A stretch of DNA of 11,732 nt, taken from NCBI GenBank assembly GCA_052387235.1, contig JBQTJJ010000023.1, forward strand, positions 1-11,732, given 5' to 3'. This document shows, piece after piece, positions 1-8,800 of the stretch. Each line of letters starts with the position of its first letter. The stretch's first letter is position 1. The stretch comes from JBQTJJ01 sp052387235 (GTDB lineage: Bacteria; Actinomycetota; Acidimicrobiia; Acidimicrobiales; GCA-2861595). A program made the position numbers and the translations under genes. A model generated the notes under the pieces. The model did no database searches and was not told the origin of the DNA. It saw only the letters and a program-made list of their open reading frames with translations.

Positions 1-2295
1 AGCCTCATCATCGTGGTGCTGTTCGTCTACCTGATCCTGTCCTACCGCCAGGGGACGGGACTGTTCGGGATCCGCAGCGGGGCCCGGCGCATCACGCCGG
101 AGGAGGGCGGGGTGAGCTTCGCCGACGTGGCCGGACAGGACGCGGCCGTCGCCGAGCTGCGGGAGCTGAAGGAGTTCCTGGCCAACCCCGAGCGGTTCAC
201 GACCATGGGGGCCCAGGTCCCCAAGGGCGTGCTGCTGTACGGCCCGCCGGGGTGCGGCAAGACCATGCTGGCCCGGGCCCTGGCCGGCGAGGCCGGCGCC
301 GCCTTCTACTCCATCTCCGGATCCGACTTCGTGGAGATGTACGCCGGCGTGGGGGCGTCGCGGGTGCGGGACCTGTTCCGGGAGGCCCGGGAGAACGCCC
401 CTGCCCTGATCTTCATCGACGAGCTGGACTCGATCGGCCGGGCCCGGGGCACGGGCACCTCCGCCGCCATGCAGTCCCACGGTGAGCAGGAGCAGGCCCT
501 CAACCAGGTGCTGGCCGAGATGGACGGGTTCTCCACCGGCGACGGCGTCATCGTCATCGGCGCCACCAACCGGCCCGACATCTTGGACCAGGCCCTGCTG
601 CGCCCCGGGCGCTTCGACCGCACCATCGGCCTCGAGCGCCCCGACGAGGGCGACCGGCGGGCCATCCTCGACGTGCACGCCCGGGGCAAGCAGCTGGCCG
701 GCGACGTCGACCTCGACGCCATCGCCCACCGGGCCATCGGCCTCACCGGCGCCGACCTGGCCTCGGTGGTGAACGAGGGGGCGCTGCTGGCGGTGCGGGC
801 GGGCAAGCCGGTCATCACCCAAGTGGAGCTCGACGCCGCCCTGGCCCGCATCCTGGAGGCGCCCGAGCGCCAGCGCCGGCTGTCCCTGCGGGACAAGGGG
901 ATCGGCCGGCGCTTCAGCGCCGACGAGCGGCTCACCTTCGCCGACGTGGCCGGCGTGGACGACGCCATCGCCGAGCTGGCCGAGGTGAAGGAGTACCTGG
1001 CCGAGCCCGACCGCTTCGCCGCCCTGGGCGCCCGGGCGCCGCGGGGGATCCTGGTGTCGGGCCCGCCCGGGTGCGGCAAGACCCTGCTGGCCCGGGCGGT
1101 GGCGGGCGAGGCCAACGCCGCGTTCTTGTCGGTGGCGGGCAGCGAGTTCGTGGAGGTGTTCGCCGGCGAGGGGGCGTCGCGGGTGCGGGAGCTGTTCGCC
1201 GAGGCGGCCTCGATCGCCCCCGCCATCGTGTTCATCGACGAGATCGACGCCATCGGCGCCCGCCGCTCGGCGGTGTCGCTCGACGGCCACCGGGAGCGGG
1301 AGCAGACCCTCAACCAGATCCTCGTGGAGCTGGACGGCTTCGCCGGGCGCAGCGGCGTGATCGTGATGGCGGCGACCAACCGGCCCGACATCTTGGATCC
1401 GGCCCTGGTGCGGCCCGGGCGCTTCGACCGCCACGTGGCCGTGCAGCTGCCCGACCGGGCCGGGCGGGGGGACATCCTGGTCCTGCACGCGGGGACCAAG
1501 CCGCTGGCCCCCGACGTCGACCTCCACAAGGTGGCGGCCATGACGCAGGGCTTCTCCGGCGCCGACCTGGCCAACGTGATCAACGAAGCGGCGCTGCTGG
1601 CGGCCCGCCGGGGGCTGGGCGACATCCCCATGGCCCTGGTGGAGGAGGGCATCGACCGGGCCCTGGGCGGCGTGGCCTCGAGGGGCACCGTGCTGTCGGA
1701 GGAGGAGCGGGCGGTGGTGGCCTACCACGAGGCCGGTCACGCCCTGGTGGCGGGGGCCCTCACCGGCGCCCGCCCGCACAAGCTGTCCATCCTGTCGGCC
1801 GGCGGGTCCCTGGGCCGCTGCACCACCATCGACACCCACGACCGGGTGATGTTCTCCCGCCCCATGATGATGGACCAGATGGCGGCGTTGCTCGGTGGCT
1901 GGGCAGCCGAGCGGCTGGTGTTCGGGTCCAACGGCTCGGGCGTGGCCCACGACGTGGAGCGGGTGAGCGACCTGGCCCGGCGCATGGTGCGCGAGTTCGG
2001 CATGAGCGAGGCGGTGGGGCCGCTCGACTACCGGGAGGTCGCCGACGGCGACGGAACCGTCCGTGGCCACTCCGAGGAGGTGGCCCGCACCATCGACGCC
2101 GAGATCCGCCGGCTGGTGGACGAGGCAGGGGAGTCGGCCAGCCGGCTGCTGGGCGAGCGCCGAGCCACCCTCGACGCGGTTGCCACCGCGCTGCTGGAGC
2201 GGGAGAGCCTCACCGGCGAGGAGCTGGCGGCGCTGGCGGCGGCCGCTTCCTCGTCACCGGCGCCGGCGACGCGGTCCCGGCGGTCGTCCCGCTGA
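1..2295 (+). CDS. FtsH-like membrane protease with two tandem AAA+ modules (5' end outside window)
   Basis: The reading frame is open from base 1, so the start and any first membrane helix lie outside; GTG at 13 is not a credible start because it falls inside a hydrophobic helix. Numbering from the codon at 1-3, residues 1-15 form a transmembrane segment. AAA+ module 1 (about 38-295) has Walker A GPPGCGKT at 81-88, Walker B Asp140-Glu141, pore loop FVEMYAGVG and arginine fingers R204/R207. Module 2 (about 312-565) repeats all of this: Walker A at 354-361, D413-E414, pore loop FVEVFAGEG, R474/R477. The M41 protease follows, with HEAGH at 576-580 and the likely third zinc ligand D651. FtsH-family proteins extract and degrade membrane and cytosolic proteins using ATP. 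Ordinary FtsH has one AAA+ module and is about 640 residues; at least 764 are visible here. Both modules and the protease look intact. The tail is Ala/Ser/Arg-rich. It may be a paralogue beside a normal FtsH. Confidence 0.93.
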   Translation, partial: SLIIVVLFVYLILSYRQGTGLFGIRSGARRITPEEGGVSFADVAGQDAAVAELRELKEFLANPERFTTMGAQVPKGVLLYGPPGCGKTMLARALAGEAGAAFYSISGSDFVEMYAGVGASRVRDLFREARENAPALIFIDELDSIGRARGTGTSAAMQSHGEQEQALNQVLAEMDGFSTGDGVIVIGATNRPDILDQALLRPGRFDRTIGLERPDEGDRRAILDVHARGKQLAGDVDLDAIAHRAIGLTGADLASVVNEGALLAVRAGKPVITQVELDAALARILEAPERQRRLSLRDKGIGRRFSADERLTFADVAGVDDAIAELAEVKEYLAEPDRFAALGARAPRGILVSGPPGCGKTLLARAVAGEANAAFLSVAGSEFVEVFAGEGASRVRELFAEAASIAPAIVFIDEIDAIGARRSAVSLDGHREREQTLNQILVELDGFAGRSGVIVMAATNRPDILDPALVRPGRFDRHVAVQLPDRAGRGDILVLHAGTKPLAPDVDLHKVAAMTQGFSGADLANVINEAALLAARRGLGDIPMALVEEGIDRALGGVASRGTVLSEEERAVVAYHEAGHALVAGALTGARPHKLSILSAGGSLGRCTTIDTHDRVMFSRPMMMDQMAALLGGWAAERLVFGSNGSGVAHDVERVSDLARRMVREFGMSEAVGPLDYREVADGDGTVRGHSEEVARTIDAEIRRLVDEAGESASRLLGERRATLDAVATALLERESLTGEELAALAAAASSSPAPATRSRRSSR

Positions 2296-2309
2296 CCGGC
2301 GGTGAACCG

Positions 2310-2363
2310 GCCCGCGCGCCGCAGGAGGGCGCGGATCCGGGCGAGCACCTCGGCCGCGTCGAA
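2310..2363 (-). pseudogene. Possible remnant of an OmpR-family response regulator
   Basis: On the minus strand this stretch encodes FDAAEVLARIRALLRRAG. This closely resembles the end of the receiver domain (last helix) of OmpR-type regulators, where the usual form is KPFD..ELLARIRALLRR. Nothing upstream in the same frame looks like the rest of a receiver, and the downstream part runs into the end of the FtsH-like gene on the other strand, so only a scrap could remain. The match is short and uses residues common in GC-rich DNA, so chance resemblance is quite possible. Confidence 0.3.
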
Positions 2364-2372
2364 CCGGCCCCG

Positions 2373-2393
2373 GACCCAACACCCGACCCAACA
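2373..2393. repeat. Two 9-bp direct repeats, 12-bp period
   Basis: GACCCAACA occurs at 2373-2381 and again at 2385-2393, separated by CCC. It lies about 125 bp before the tRNA 3' fragment. Short repeats near an attachment core can bind integrase or excision proteins, but two copies are few and the role is inferred. Confidence 0.55.
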
Positions 2394-2445
2394 ATCAGGT
2401 GTCGTCCGGTCCCATGGAGTTTCCGCCCTGTCACAGCCCGTCCCG

Positions 2446-2472
2446 AGAAACCCTTGCGGTGATTGGGTTTCT
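2446..2472. repeat. 8-bp inverted repeat (AGAAACCC / GGGTTTCT)
   Basis: AGAAACCC at 2446-2453 is mirrored perfectly by GGGTTTCT at 2465-2472 with an 11-nt loop. It lies 45 bp before the tRNA fragment in a locally AT-richer stretch. It may be a protein-binding site of an integrated element or a weak bidirectional terminator between the converging genes; there is no clear T-tract on either side. Confidence 0.5.
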
Positions 2473-2517
2473 GGCACATCCGAGGACATTCCGAAAGCGG
2501 CTGAGACGGGCGCGATC

Positions 2518-2562
2518 GGACTCATAATCCCTAGGTCGCTGGTTCGATCCCAGCCGGGCCCA
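2518..2562 (+). other. 3' half of a tRNA gene, CAU anticodon type; probable attachment-site scar
   Basis: From 2518 onward the sequence has the structure of a tRNA 3' half. It shows a 7-nt anticodon loop CTCATAA (2521-2527), the 3' anticodon strand TCCCT, a 5-nt variable loop AGGTC, a perfect T-arm (GCTGG, TTCGATC, CCAGC at 2538-2554), the 3' acceptor strand CGGGCCC (2555-2561) and discriminator A2562. CCA is not encoded. The 5' half is absent. The acceptor partner GGGCCCG is not found upstream, no D-arm is recognisable, and anticodon-stem pairing fails after three pairs. A tRNA 3' half starting near the anticodon loop is the usual duplicated core left when a tyrosine-recombinase element integrates into a tRNA gene. 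The loop suggests elongator Met or Ile(CAU). Not expected to make a functional tRNA. Confidence 0.75.
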
Positions 2563-2637
2563 CACACAGGGACACGAGGGCGGATCGGGTCCCTCCTGAA
2601 GGGCTCCCCTCTCGGGCCGCCCGTGCGCCACGGAGCC

Positions 2638-5600
2638 TTACGCCGGCGGGATCGTGACGGCTCTCGCCGATCCCGTCGCGAGGAAGAGGAGCTGCGATCG
2701 GACGACGGGCTCGCCGACCGCCTCCGCCACGGCCCGGGCGTAGGCATGGAGCTGGATCCGGTAGCGCTCGATCTTGGCTGTGAGATCGGCATCGGTGCGC
2801 CAGGCGTCGGTCTTGTAGTCGACGACCACGAGGCCGTCGTCGTCCCGGTAGAGCAGGTCGACGTAGCCCTCCAACACACCGTCGCCGTAGGGGACGCCGA
2901 CGTAGACCTCGCGCCAATTCGGACGCACGGCGGCCCGCTGGACCAGCTCGGACGTCAGGGCCGACCGGCAGAGCGCCTCGATCGCCCCCTCCCTGCCCAA
3001 CACCCCTTCGGCCGCCGCCTGGGCCGCGGCGGCGGCGCGCAGCCCGTCGCCGGTGGTGAGGTCGATCGTCTGGAGCACGGCGTGGACGGCCCGGCCCACG
3101 GCGCTGCCGTACCGGCCCTTCTGCCACGGCGGCAGGTCGATGTCCCGGGGGTCCTTTTGCACGCCGGCCAGCGCCTGCTCCTCGCCGGCGCGGCTCGCCT
3201 CCTCGGCCAGCTGCGTGACCGACACCGCCACGCGGCGCATGCCCGAGGCCAGGGCGCCGGCGTGGTCCCGCTCCCAGTCCCCGAGGGACGGCAGCTCTGC
3301 GCCTTCGATCTCGAACGCCGGCGCGGTCGCACCCTGCTCCACCGGCTCGACGAAGGCGAGCGCCTCCGCCAACGACGGGTCCCACCCTGCGCGGTGGAAC
3401 AGGGCGGCAGCCGTGGAGGCGGTGTCGCCCTCCTTCCGGTGCACCGACACGACCAGGTGGTCACGGGCCCGGGTGGCGGCCACGTACAGCAGCCGGAGCC
3501 GTTCGTGGTGGTCCATCTGCTCCTCGATGGGCAGAGCCGCCTTGAACTCCGACGTCTCCAGGTCCTTCTTCAGCCGCAACGCCCACTGGCGACCGGGAGG
3601 GAACAGCACCTGAACGCCGCTCGGACGCCACGCCAGCTGGCTGGTCATGCCCGACAGGACGGTGATGGGGAACTCAAGGCCCTTGGCACCGTGGACGGTG
3701 AGGATGCGCACCGCCTGGTCGTCGGTCTCGGGGAGGACGGTCTCGACCACCCGCGACCCGGTAGCCGACTGCAGCTTCACCCAGCGCAGGTAGTCCCGGA
3801 GCGTGGCGCCTCCGGCCTCCTCCCACGCACGGCTCTGGTCCACGACGAAGCGCAGCCGGCGCCACAGGTCGCGCGGTCGATGGTGCACGAATGCCAGCTC
3901 CATCAGGCGGCGCTCCCGGACGATCCGCTCCAGCACCTGGCTGGGGGACAGCCACAGCCGCTCGCGGTGCAGCTCGCCGAGCCAGGCCAGTCCCCGGGCC
4001 ACCACGTGGTCGGCGGGGGCGCCCTCGGGGAACGGGCGCTGGTGGTCCCACCGACCGCCGTGGACCCGGCGCCACACGTAGAGGTCGTCGTCGCCGCAGC
4101 CGAAGGCGGCCGTGCGCAGGGCGGCCACCACGGCGAGGGAGTCGGTGGGGTCCTCCGCGGCCCGGGCGACCATGAGCAGGTCCCGCACCTCACCGGTGCC
4201 GTAGGCGAGGGAGGAGGTCTCGGCCCGGTAGGGGACCCCGGCGCGCTCCAGCGCTCTCTCCAGCATGGGCAGAGAGGTGCGGGCGGGGAGCAGCACGGCG
4301 ATGTCGTCCCATCGGGCCGGGCGCCAGGCGCCCTCCGCCTCGTCGTGGACCGACCATCCCTCGCCGACGGCCTCCCGGATGGCGGCGGCCACGTCGGCGG
4401 CCTCGGCCTGGCGCAGGTCGTCGGCCCGCCACGTCCTCGGGTGCTCCTCGACGCCGACGAAGGCCACCGGCGGCCCAGACGGCGGGCCGGGGCGCACCGC
4501 GTGCAGCCCGACATAGGCGGGCTGGGACTCCCCGTCCGGCGCGATCAGCTGAGCGAAGGTGTGGTTGACCCAGGCCAGCACGGGCTCCCCGGTGCGGAAG
4601 TTGCTGGTGAGCTGCTCCACCCGGCCGCCGATCCTGTCGCGGGCCCGGAGGAACATGGCGATGTCGGCCCGGCGGAACCGGTAGATCGACTGCTTGGGGT
4701 CGCCGACGAAGAACAGCCGCCCGGGCTCGACCTCGACCTCCCACCAGGGCTTGGCTGCGGCGTCGGGGTCGCGGGATGCGATGAGCACGGCCAGCTCCAC
4801 CTGGATCGGGTCGGTGTCCTGGAACTCGTCCAGCAGCAGGCGCCGGTAGCGCTCCCGCAGGGCGGCGCGCACCGCCACGCCGTGGGAGGGATGGCGCAGG
4901 ACGGACCGGCCCAGCACCAGCAGGTCGTGGAACTCCAGCTCGCCCTCCCGCCGCCGCGACTCGGCCGCCTCCACGGTGAAGGCGGCCAGCTCGTCGGCCA
5001 TGCGCCGCAGGCACGCCGCCTGGACGGCCTCGCGCACCCGGTCGCGCGCCGTCCCCAGGGCCCGGACCCGGTCCCGGACCGCCTCGCAGTCGGGCCAGTT
5101 GTCCTTGCGGCCGATGCCGGCGGCGAAGCTCGGCGCTGCGCCCAGGGCCTGCAGCCGGGCGTCGTCATCCACCGCCCCCCGCAGCTCCGACGCCCATGCG
5201 GCCAGCTCGCCCAGGCGGGCCAGGAGCCGATCGGCACCGTCGGTGCAGGCGTCGCCCATCGCCGCCACCGCGTCGACTTCGCCGAGCAGCGGCGACAGGT
5301 CGAGCGGCGGCACCTCGGTGGGGGGCCCACCCGCCCGCTCGGCCACGAGGTCCCAGTTGGCCCCGAACTGGGTGGCCACCTGATGGAGGTGGTGGAGCTG
5401 GGCGCCGGCGGCCAGCAGCAACCGGAGGGGCCGCTCGAGCCGGTCGTCCTCGATGATCCGGTCGACGAAGGCCTCCCATCGCTCCTCGAACGCCAGCTGG
5501 GAGGCGATCTCGTCGAGGACGGTGAGCCGCGGCGGGAGCCCGGCCTCTATGGGGTGCTCCGACAGCACGCGCTGGGCGAAGGCGTGCAGCGTGCAGATGG

Positions 5601-5877
5601 CCGCCCTGTCCAGCCCCGCCAGGGCGGCCTGGCACGGGGGGGAGGTGGCCGAGCGCCGCTGGAGCTCGATCCGGATCCGGTCGGCCAGCTCGCCCGCCGC
5701 TTTCTCGGTGAAGGTGATGGCGGCGATGCGGTCGGCCTCGACGCCGGCCTCCACCAGGGCCACGAAGCGATCGACCAGGCACGTCGTCTTGCCCGAGCCG
5801 GCGCCGGCCTCGAGGAACATCGTCTCGCCCAGCCGGTCGCGCACCGCGGCACGCGCCGGCGCGTCAGGCGTCGACAT
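2638..5877 (-). CDS. addA: AddA-type helicase-nuclease subunit
   Basis: A 1079-residue protein with a full UvrD/RecB-type (superfamily 1A) motor and a C-terminal RecB-type nuclease. Visible motifs are Walker A AGAGSGKTT at 24-32, motif Ia TFTEKAA at 55-61, Walker B DEFQD at 350-354, motif III GDPKQSIYR at 392-400, motif V TVHGAKGLEF at 727-736 and motif VI TRAR at 802-805. The nuclease has H932, D1007 and D1020-Y1021-K1022. With AddB it should resect double-strand breaks in the cytoplasm and load RecA. It is somewhat shorter than Bacillus AddA (about 1230). The ATG at 5877 lies inside the end of addB (14-nt overlap), preceded by a G-rich stretch (GGGGGTG) that may act as ribosome binding site, so translational coupling is likely. 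The stop is TAA. RecB-like or AdnB-like labels are alternatives, but the partner fits AddB best. Confidence 0.92.
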   Translation of the reverse strand: MSTPDAPARAAVRDRLGETMFLEAGAGSGKTTCLVDRFVALVEAGVEADRIAAITFTEKAAGELADRIRIELQRRSATSPPCQAALAGLDRAAICTLHAFAQRVLSEHPIEAGLPPRLTVLDEIASQLAFEERWEAFVDRIIEDDRLERPLRLLLAAGAQLHHLHQVATQFGANWDLVAERAGGPPTEVPPLDLSPLLGEVDAVAAMGDACTDGADRLLARLGELAAWASELRGAVDDDARLQALGAAPSFAAGIGRKDNWPDCEAVRDRVRALGTARDRVREAVQAACLRRMADELAAFTVEAAESRRREGELEFHDLLVLGRSVLRHPSHGVAVRAALRERYRRLLLDEFQDTDPIQVELAVLIASRDPDAAAKPWWEVEVEPGRLFFVGDPKQSIYRFRRADIAMFLRARDRIGGRVEQLTSNFRTGEPVLAWVNHTFAQLIAPDGESQPAYVGLHAVRPGPPSGPPVAFVGVEEHPRTWRADDLRQAEAADVAAAIREAVGEGWSVHDEAEGAWRPARWDDIAVLLPARTSLPMLERALERAGVPYRAETSSLAYGTGEVRDLLMVARAAEDPTDSLAVVAALRTAAFGCGDDDLYVWRRVHGGRWDHQRPFPEGAPADHVVARGLAWLGELHRERLWLSPSQVLERIVRERRLMELAFVHHRPRDLWRRLRFVVDQSRAWEEAGGATLRDYLRWVKLQSATGSRVVETVLPETDDQAVRILTVHGAKGLEFPITVLSGMTSQLAWRPSGVQVLFPPGRQWALRLKKDLETSEFKAALPIEEQMDHHERLRLLYVAATRARDHLVVSVHRKEGDTASTAAALFHRAGWDPSLAEALAFVEPVEQGATAPAFEIEGAELPSLGDWERDHAGALASGMRRVAVSVTQLAEEASRAGEEQALAGVQKDPRDIDLPPWQKGRYGSAVGRAVHAVLQTIDLTTGDGLRAAAAAQAAAEGVLGREGAIEALCRSALTSELVQRAAVRPNWREVYVGVPYGDGVLEGYVDLLYRDDDGLVVVDYKTDAWRTDADLTAKIERYRIQLHAYARAVAEAVGEPVVRSQLLFLATGSARAVTIPPA

Positions 5878-8800
5878 CCGGCACCCCCGGCTCGCACAGC
5901 CCCACGTAGCCGGCGAGGGCCGGGTCGGTGCGCTTGCGCTCCCAGTCCCGGCGGGCCTCGGCCGTGCTCAACCCGTCGGGTGAGCAGTACCAGCAGTCGA
6001 CCCACTGGTACGGGGGGTCGGCGGCGGGCCGGCCCGGGAACACGCCCGCCCGTATCCCGTCCACGATGGTGGCCAGGGCCGCGCCGACCCTGTCGCGGAC
6101 CTCGGGGGTGACCCGGTAGCCGATCCGGGCGAAGCCCCCCTTGGCGGTGGCGAACCAGTAGTGCGCGGTCACGTCGGTGGCGCCCAGCAGCTGGGCCACG
6201 GCGGTGGCGTAGACGGCGAGCTGCAGATGGGTGCCGCCCTGGTGGGGGTCGCCGGGGGAGAGGCCCCTGTAGCGGTCGGCCTTCCCGGTCTTGTAGTCGG
6301 TGACGCCGAGGGCTCCGCCGGGCGCCCGGTCGACGCGGTCCACGGAGCCCCGGAAGTACACCGAGCGCCCGTCGGGCAGCGGGTAGGCGACGCCGTCGAA
6401 GGCCATCTCGGCCCGGACCGGAAGCCCGGTGTCCTCGGTGGCGAAGCGTCGCAGGTCGGCGAGGATCCTCCACCGGTCCCGGCGCCAGAACAGCGCCCGC
6501 CCGGTCGCCCCCCGCCCCTCGTACTCGGCGCAGACCTCGCCGGCGATGTCGACGAGGCGGCAGGCGTCGGCCTCGCTCCAGGGCGGGCGGCGGCCCGCCT
6601 CCATCGCCTGGAGCACGAATCGCTCCAGCACCTCGTGGACCAGGCTCCCACGGTCGAGGGCGCTCATCTCGAAGCTGCGCTCCGGCTCCTCGGCCACCTC
6701 GACGCCGAGGAGGTGCTGCATGAGGAAGGCCCGCGGGCACTCGGCCCATGTCTGCAGCCGGGTGGCCGAGACGATGCCGGAGGATGCGTAGTCGGGCAGC
6801 GTGAGGCCGGCCAGGTTGCCGTCGAAGCGGGTGAAGCGGTGGCCGCGCCGGGCCCGGGCCAGCTCCAGGCCGAGCGCCAGGGCGGGATCGCCGGCGACGA
6901 CGGCGTCGGGGTGGCGCAGCATGGTGGCCAGGCGCAGCTCCTGGGAGGTGGCCGGCACGGCGGTGCGGGCGATCCCGGATGCGTACGAGGCAACGTGGTG
7001 GAACCACCCCTCGTCGAGGCCGCGGAGGTCGCCGGTGAACAGCGACGGGCGGCCGGCGAGGCGGGCGGCGTCGGGGAGGAGCCAGCGCGAGGCGGCCCGG
7101 TCACCCCGCCGGCGCAGGTCGCCCCGTGGAAAGCACAAGGTGGCCTGGCCGGCCGCGGCGACGGCGGCCAGCAGCTGGCGGTGGTCGTCGTGGAGCCGGT
7201 CGGCCCGTAGGCGCAGCTCGCCGCCGGCGGCGCGCCGCTCGTCGTCGGGCAGGAGGGAGTCCTCCAGGCGGCGGGCCGGGAAGGCGCCCTCGGCCATTCC
7301 GAGCACGACGACCCGGTCGAGCTCCAGGCCGACCGCCATGGAGACGTGGCCGACGAGCACCCCGTCGCCGAAGCGGCCGATCCGGCGCAGGGCGACGGCC
7401 AGCTCGCCGTCGAGGGTCCGGCGGAAGACGTCGATCGTCGGAGCCGGACCCCCGACGGCATCGAGGCCGGCGAGGCGGTCGAGCGCCTCCTCCACCCGCT
7501 CGGCCGCCTGCTGCTCCTCGTCGGGCCAGCGCCGGCGGTGGCGCTCGTCGCCGAGGTGGCGCGCGATGAGGTCGTGGGCCCGGTGCACCAGCGCCGACCA
7601 CGACCCCGCCGGCGCGGCGCCTTCGATCCGGGCCCGCAGGTCGGCGACGAAGGCGGCCAGCTCGTCGGCGCGCTCGGCCTCACGCCGCAGGTGCCGGGCG
7701 AACGACTCCCGCTCGTCGCGCTCGGCCTCGTCCGCCCGCAGCCGCTGCTCCTGGGCGAAAACCACGAGCCGCCGGCCCCAGTCGTCGCCGCCGACCACGC
7801 CGGCGGCACGCGAGATGCGCTCCCACGCCCGGCCCGGGGCCCGCCCGTCGCCGTCGCGGACCGGCGCGCCGGTGATCACGGCCAGGACGTCGCCACGGCG
7901 AAAGCCCCGATCGGGCAGGGCCAGGAGGCGCCGCAAGGTGCGCCCGAGGAGCATGTCCCCGATGTCGCGGACCGGGGCGCCGTTGTGGGCAAGACCGGCC
8001 GCGGCCAACTGCTCGTGGAGCAGCCGGGCATAGGGGTCGGCCGTGCCGTAGAGGAGGGCGATGCGCCCGAGCCGAAGGCCGTCCCGCATCCAGCCGGTGA
8101 CGAGGCGCACGGCGGCGCGCACCTCCTCGTCGGGGTCGCTCACGCTCACGATGGCGGTGGCGCACGGCCGTTCCACGTCGCCGCCCTCGACCGCGATCCC
8201 GAGAAGCCCATGGGCCTCGACGACGCGGCGATCGGCCTCGGGAACGCCGGTGAGCCCGACGTTCACGCGCACCGGCCCCTGTCGGCCGAGCGCGTCGACG
8301 AAGCCGGCGCCGGCGGGGGACAGGTCCTGGAGGAGGTGGACGATCACCGGCCCGACCACGGCGGTCGCAGCGACAGCGGCGGTGGCCGCCTCCAGCAGGT
8401 CGTGCTCGTCGTGCCACGACGGGGCCAGCTCGGACCGGGCCCGCCCGGCGATGCGCACCACGTCGGCGGCCCGCCGGCTGCACCCGCCCACGGCGGCGAG
8501 CGCCGCCTGGCTGAGACCGGCCAGCTCCCGGGTGGCGGCCACCAGGGCCAGCTCGGTTGCCGGGTGGCCGGCGACCGGAGCGAAGATGCCGGGCTCGTCG
8601 CAGAGCACCGCACGCACGGCCTGGGCCAGCACCGGGGCCGAGACCGGGCGCCGGCCGGCGGCGGCGAGCGCTGCGGCGCCGTGGCGCTCGGCCAGGCGGT
8701 GCAGCGTGAGGAACGAGACGTTGGCGATGCCACCCGGATGGGCGGCGAGGGCTCGGCGCGTGGACACCGCCGCGTAGTTGGAGGGGACGACGACGGTGAC

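Larger units (their letters stand above)
2296..2637. other. Convergent intergenic region with scar-like features
   Basis: These 342 bp lie between the stops of the FtsH-like gene (+) and addA (-). No protein gene is supported. The region holds a minus-strand peptide fragment resembling a response regulator, a 9-bp direct repeat, an 8-bp inverted repeat and the 3' half of a tRNA gene, each listed separately. The stretch around 2380-2520 looks visibly less GC-rich than the flanking genes. No hairpin followed by a T-tract was found for either converging gene. A 6-bp hairpin (CGCGCC, 7-nt loop, GGCGCG) at 2315-2333 could help end the FtsH-like transcript but lacks a T run. Confidence 0.6.

Noticed and set aside
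306..1688. A 460-codon minus-strand frame opposite the FtsH-like gene
   Set aside because: Ser/Arg/Ala-rich translation complementary to two conserved AAA+ modules; no motif of its own.
2487..2562. A complete tRNA gene
   Set aside because: The 3' half is perfect, but no acceptor 5' strand or D-arm exists and the anticodon stem breaks after three pairs. An intron-split tRNA was considered, but no 5' half is seen in the 220 bp upstream.
2602..2637. Terminator after addA (GGCTCC ... GGAGCC)
   Set aside because: Only a 6-bp stem with a 24-nt loop and no T-tract.
2431..2879. Minus-strand frames containing peptides such as GSNQRPRDYES or WDRTSDLGIMSP
   Set aside because: These are the familiar spurious translations of a tRNA gene's antisense strand. 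They support the tRNA fragment, not a protein.
2302..6111. A 1269-codon open frame on the + strand
   Set aside because: It runs antisense to addA, with low-complexity Arg/Gly/Pro/His-rich translation, no domains, and it reads through the tRNA fragment. It is a GC-rich shadow.
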